Virus record (IMG/VR): IMGVR_UViG_3300024299_000057
Span: 1-24,330 of that record
DNA from: a virus
Reading direction: 5' to 3' (one strand)
DNA length: 24,330 bases
A program made the position numbers and the translations under genes. The notes below the pieces were generated by a model, which was not told the origin of the DNA, searched no databases, and worked only from the letters and a program-made list of their open reading frames with translations. This document shows, in pieces, positions 21,333-24,330 of the stretch. Position 1 is the first letter of the stretch; the number at the start of each line of letters is the position of its first letter.

Positions 21333-24038
21333 TTAAAAATCGAAAAATTGTTGGAATGTGTTGCTAATATCAGTCCTATTTAACAAATCCCACTCCAACA
21401 CTCCTAATAAGTTGCTAATTTTATTATCGATTGCTGTGGTTTCCATTAATGTGTCGTCGAATGGAAGTTCCTTAAACCACGGTGGTATATTACTTTCATC
21501 TATTGGAATGCTAATACTTTTAAATTTCATTGGATTATCTTTGAGTTTACACACAACAGTTTTCATACCATCTGAAATTTCCATACTGTGGTTATCTTTA
21601 TTTAATTTACGCAAGAAGTTCCAATTAATTGCTGCCCTCACATGCCCAGGGATTGTTGGAACCTTCTTGCCATTACGCCTATCATCAATTTCTGTTTTCA
21701 TGATAGTACCATACTTGGTTAAGTTATTGACACGTTTTGGAGTTCCTTTCTCCCAACTAGGCTTATCTGCGAACTCTTTCTTAAATTTAATAATATGCTC
21801 AATGATGTAATCCTTGCCTTTTTCTGTCAGTAAATCATCAAGTACATCTTTTAGAAAATCTTGTATGATTGCCGGAGTATCACTGCGTTTTAAATCTAAC
21901 CCCATTGCTTTGATTTTTCCAGGTTTATCACCGACATCATAACGTGTACCTTCATTGTCATATACCATAATAGCATAACGTTTCTTCTTAATAAATAATC
22001 CACTAAGACCCGTTACTTCTCGCCCACATTTAATAATTTCACCTTTAACTGTGGGAACATTATGTGCGCTTTTCATATACAGGGGAAAACTGATGTTTAA
22101 TTTATCGGCAATAGTCTCGTACAGTGCTGTTGCAATTTCCTTATCCCATTCAGCACCTTCTTCAACCGCCTTTTCCATCACTGGCCAAGCACTGAAGTAA
22201 CAACTATCCGTGTCTCCATATATGATGCATTCACCATCGTAATCGTACTTTCCAGTCATACATTCGTTTGCGTATGCGTCCATGTGCTTTGCAATCGCTC
22301 TACCTGTTAATGTTGTTGATTGACCAATACGCTTGTCGAAGAATCTACAGTGTTTATTGAGAATCGCACCGTACAATGAGTTAAGTCCAATCTTTTTAAC
22401 TAACTGCCGTTTATCCCAAAACACTTTATCCTCGGGTGTCGTTGCATTTCGTTTTTTTGCTTGCATCTCCTTTCGTTCACTATTCCATCGTGCCAATAAC
22501 CCAGGTATCACGCCCTCGGTCTCTAATGAAAATATAGTTCCATTTGCACTTAGTGTGTAATTACCATCACCCTCGAATATTATTTTATATATCTCATCCG
22601 TTTGATAAACATCACTGTCGCCACTTTCCCAATCTATTGTAATAGATGTATTTGGTGTTTGCTCCATTACCGCAGTATATTCTAACGAACCAAATAAACC
22701 TTCCCAAGCGCCAGCAAATGAACTCCCCTTGTGCTTTTTTCCTTTGTCATTGCGTTGGTCATCCATTTTGCTTTTGATATATGCATCAGTTTTCTCTAAT
22801 CTTAATTGCCCCACAATCGTTTCTGGTGCCATATTTAATGCACGAATTACGGATGGATACAAACTATTGATATCGACTGAACCAATCCACTTGTGTATTC
22901 CTTTCTTTGGATACGCTACGTACGCCCCAGCCGCTTGTGTGTTTTCTCCTTCATCACGATTTCGGTCAGGTACTACAAACCCACGTTCATGTGCCTCGTT
23001 GATAATTGCCTGTTCAGTGATACCAACGGAACCCATCGTGGATGGGATTGATACTGTATTTGCGTGAGCGATTTCATTTGATAAGTCAATGAACTTCAAC
23101 TTCTCATCCATCTTCGCCAATAACATTGTATCTTGTCTGGAGTAGTCAATAAATTTTTCAAAATCGTCATTATACAATTGGTCTAATGTACCTGTGTACG
23201 CGACTTTTTTATCGCCCAATTCATATTCTGATATAGCATCCAATGAGTACGAATGCATTTCTTGGTACGTGTACTTTCTGTACAGTTGCATGTAGTCTAA
23301 GTGGATTCTACCAATAAACGCATAAGTTTCCTTTTCGGCACCATATCGTTCGTACTTCTTTACTTTGGGTGTAATACCCCAAAGGCAGAATTTTTTAGTT
23401 TCTTCCACTGATAGTATTCGCCTAATACGATTAACCATGTACGGTATATCAAACCCTTCGCTATTCCACCCACTTAGAATATCTGCATCATCGATTAAAC
23501 TTAAGAATGTCAATAACATTTCACCCTCGTCACTGAACATGAATGTATTGTCGAATTTCTTTGATATTGCTGATGCTTCATCGTCCGACATACCATTTGG
23601 TGGTATCGCCAAGCATATCAAATCTTCAGTCCAATCTAAGTATAGTGAGACGGCAGTTATCTTGTTGAATGGGTCTTCTGGTGGGCTGAATCCTTTTTCT
23701 TTATGAAAATCGGTCTCAATATCAAAGAATACAGTATGTAGTTTTGGTGATTCTTTGCCTTTGTAGTTTTCTTCTAGACACTTGTTGACGACATTGATAT
23801 CACTTTCGTAAAGGCGTTTGCCTGTATGACTCCGTTGCATATGGTAGAACTCACTTCTGCTTTTGGCATGTGCTCTGGTAACCGGAGTACCGTAAATACT
23901 TTTATGCTTTCCGATTTCATCATCATAAAAAAACTCATACTTGGGTCTAAATGTACGTTGTACTCGCTTGCCATCAACTCTTTCGGCAACTAATACCTTA
24001 TCGGATTTTTTATCATATATCGCATCAACGTATGACAT
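21333..24038 (-). CDS. 43: Family B DNA polymerase (T4 gp43-like)
   Basis: The 901-residue length matches T4 gp43 (898). The proofreading exonuclease has FFDIETDF (D106, E108), SGWNSEGFDIPYM (D197) and YSRQD (D303). The polymerase domain has motif A SVDINSLYPS (D389), motif B KKIGLNSLYG (about 548-557) and motif C IIYGDTDSCYF (D609, D611). The C-terminus TFQQFFDF is a clamp-binding peptide like the FDMFDF tail of T4 polymerase, which pairs with the clamp encoded nearby. The start ATG overlaps the stop of the DsbA-like gene (TAATG). It is a complete replicative polymerase with 3'-5' proofreading. No insertion or intein is visible. Confidence 0.99.
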   Translation of the reverse strand: MSYVDAIYDKKSDKVLVAERVDGKRVQRTFRPKYEFFYDDEIGKHKSIYGTPVTRAHAKSRSEFYHMQRSHTGKRLYESDINVVNKCLEENYKGKESPKLHTVFFDIETDFHKEKGFSPPEDPFNKITAVSLYLDWTEDLICLAIPPNGMSDDEASAISKKFDNTFMFSDEGEMLLTFLSLIDDADILSGWNSEGFDIPYMVNRIRRILSVEETKKFCLWGITPKVKKYERYGAEKETYAFIGRIHLDYMQLYRKYTYQEMHSYSLDAISEYELGDKKVAYTGTLDQLYNDDFEKFIDYSRQDTMLLAKMDEKLKFIDLSNEIAHANTVSIPSTMGSVGITEQAIINEAHERGFVVPDRNRDEGENTQAAGAYVAYPKKGIHKWIGSVDINSLYPSVIRALNMAPETIVGQLRLEKTDAYIKSKMDDQRNDKGKKHKGSSFAGAWEGLFGSLEYTAVMEQTPNTSITIDWESGDSDVYQTDEIYKIIFEGDGNYTLSANGTIFSLETEGVIPGLLARWNSERKEMQAKKRNATTPEDKVFWDKRQLVKKIGLNSLYGAILNKHCRFFDKRIGQSTTLTGRAIAKHMDAYANECMTGKYDYDGECIIYGDTDSCYFSAWPVMEKAVEEGAEWDKEIATALYETIADKLNISFPLYMKSAHNVPTVKGEIIKCGREVTGLSGLFIKKKRYAIMVYDNEGTRYDVGDKPGKIKAMGLDLKRSDTPAIIQDFLKDVLDDLLTEKGKDYIIEHIIKFKKEFADKPSWEKGTPKRVNNLTKYGTIMKTEIDDRRNGKKVPTIPGHVRAAINWNFLRKLNKDNHSMEISDGMKTVVCKLKDNPMKFKSISIPIDESNIPPWFKELPFDDTLMETTAIDNKISNLLGVLEWDLLNRTDISNTFQQFFDF

Positions 24039-24295
24039 TAATCAGTGCGACCTACCGTTTCGAGAATAGTTTCTAGTACGTCGTAATCATCCTGTGCTTG
24101 TTGGAAGTTTACTTTGTATGCTACCCGCACTGCTTTTTTAAGTACAGTAGGTTTAATTTCAAATTCTTCTGCTATTGCTTTGATTGTGTCCGCTAATCCT
24201 TCGTTAAGCACTTCGACTTCCGACATTACAATAATTCCTTCTTTGAATAGTTGCTCTAATTTCTTCTTTTGGTCTGGGTTAAATGTTAATGACAT
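24038..24295 (-). CDS. dsbA: DsbA-like dsDNA-binding / late transcription protein
   Basis: The 85-residue protein starts MSLTFNPDQKKKLEQLFKEG and contains EVLNEGLADTIKAIAEEFEI followed by KPTVLKKAVRVAYK. This helical, conserved pattern matches the short DsbA-type proteins of T4-like phages as I remember them. In T4 DsbA binds double-stranded DNA and stimulates late transcription, and it lies next to rnh. Here it precedes the polymerase gene in a TAATG overlap. AAGGAG lies 6 bases before the ATG, giving a well-supported start. It is consistent with the TATAAATA late motif seen at 2262. Confidence 0.8.
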   Translation of the reverse strand: MSLTFNPDQKKKLEQLFKEGIIVMSEVEVLNEGLADTIKAIAEEFEIKPTVLKKAVRVAYKVNFQQAQDDYDVLETILETVGRTD

Positions 24296-24330
24296 GGTGA
24301 ACTCCTTGGTTGTTTAAAATTACATATTAT

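Noticed and set aside
1-24330. tRNA genes, CRISPR arrays or insertion sequences
   Set aside because: No cloverleaf-like sequence, spaced repeat array, transposase or terminal repeat was seen by eye; a tRNA search program was not available.

Overview
The window looks like part of an AT-rich, lytic, T4-like myovirus genome. It carries T4-type replication genes (family B DNA polymerase, gp45-like sliding clamp, RNase H/FEN-type 5' nuclease, DsbA-like protein) together with many tightly packed small genes. Several of those resemble conserved hypothetical genes that I associate from memory with marine T4-like phages such as cyanophages and pelagiphages. The host is inferred to be Gram-negative and probably marine, because the window also encodes a signal-peptide outer-membrane beta-barrel, a lipoprotein protease with a barrel-like C-terminus and other exported proteins. 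No RNA genes, CRISPR arrays or insertion sequences were found.

Layout, read in the main (minus) direction from high to low coordinates. 24.3-19.6 kb is the replication block: DsbA-like protein, DNA polymerase, a methyltransferase-like protein and the sliding clamp, nearly end to end. 19.6-15.3 kb is an enzyme block: an unknown protein, an SGNH hydrolase-like protein, a short DegT/PLP aminotransferase-like protein, a radical SAM/SPASM-like protein and a twitch-type radical SAM protein. The last two use TTG starts with good ribosome binding sites and overlap by TTGA. 15.3-13.2 kb holds small genes, a P-loop/sulfotransferase-like protein and a phosphoribosyltransferase-like protein. 13.15-9.5 kb holds a 1105-residue S8 protease lipoprotein with an autotransporter-like end. 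It has its own near-perfect sigma70-type promoter with a palindromic operator-like sequence, and is followed by two tiny membrane proteins and a frameshifted small gene. 9.3-5.2 kb is another conserved block: hypothetical proteins, a second SGNH protein, the FEN nuclease and a second, shorter P-loop protein. 5.2-0 kb is an accessory region with mixed strands: a plus-strand glycosyltransferase-like gene, a tandem helix-turn-helix protein, a small secreted Cys-rich protein, a plus-strand outer-membrane barrel with a T4-late-type promoter, a long twitch radical SAM protein, and a truncated ClpP-like secreted protein running off the left edge.

How it may work together (inference): the replication genes are standard. 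The unusual feature is the number of products predicted to act in the host envelope or on surface molecules: S8 surface protease, porin-like barrel, periplasmic ClpP-like protein, secreted Cys-rich protein, several small membrane proteins, two SGNH proteins, a glycosyltransferase, a DegT-like enzyme and P-loop proteins. Regulatory sites suggest different timing: the protease is under a host-type promoter (early or lysogeny-like expression), and the barrel is under a TATAAATA late motif. This is consistent with a phage programme of host-surface remodelling, for example superinfection exclusion or receptor removal, but nothing here proves it.
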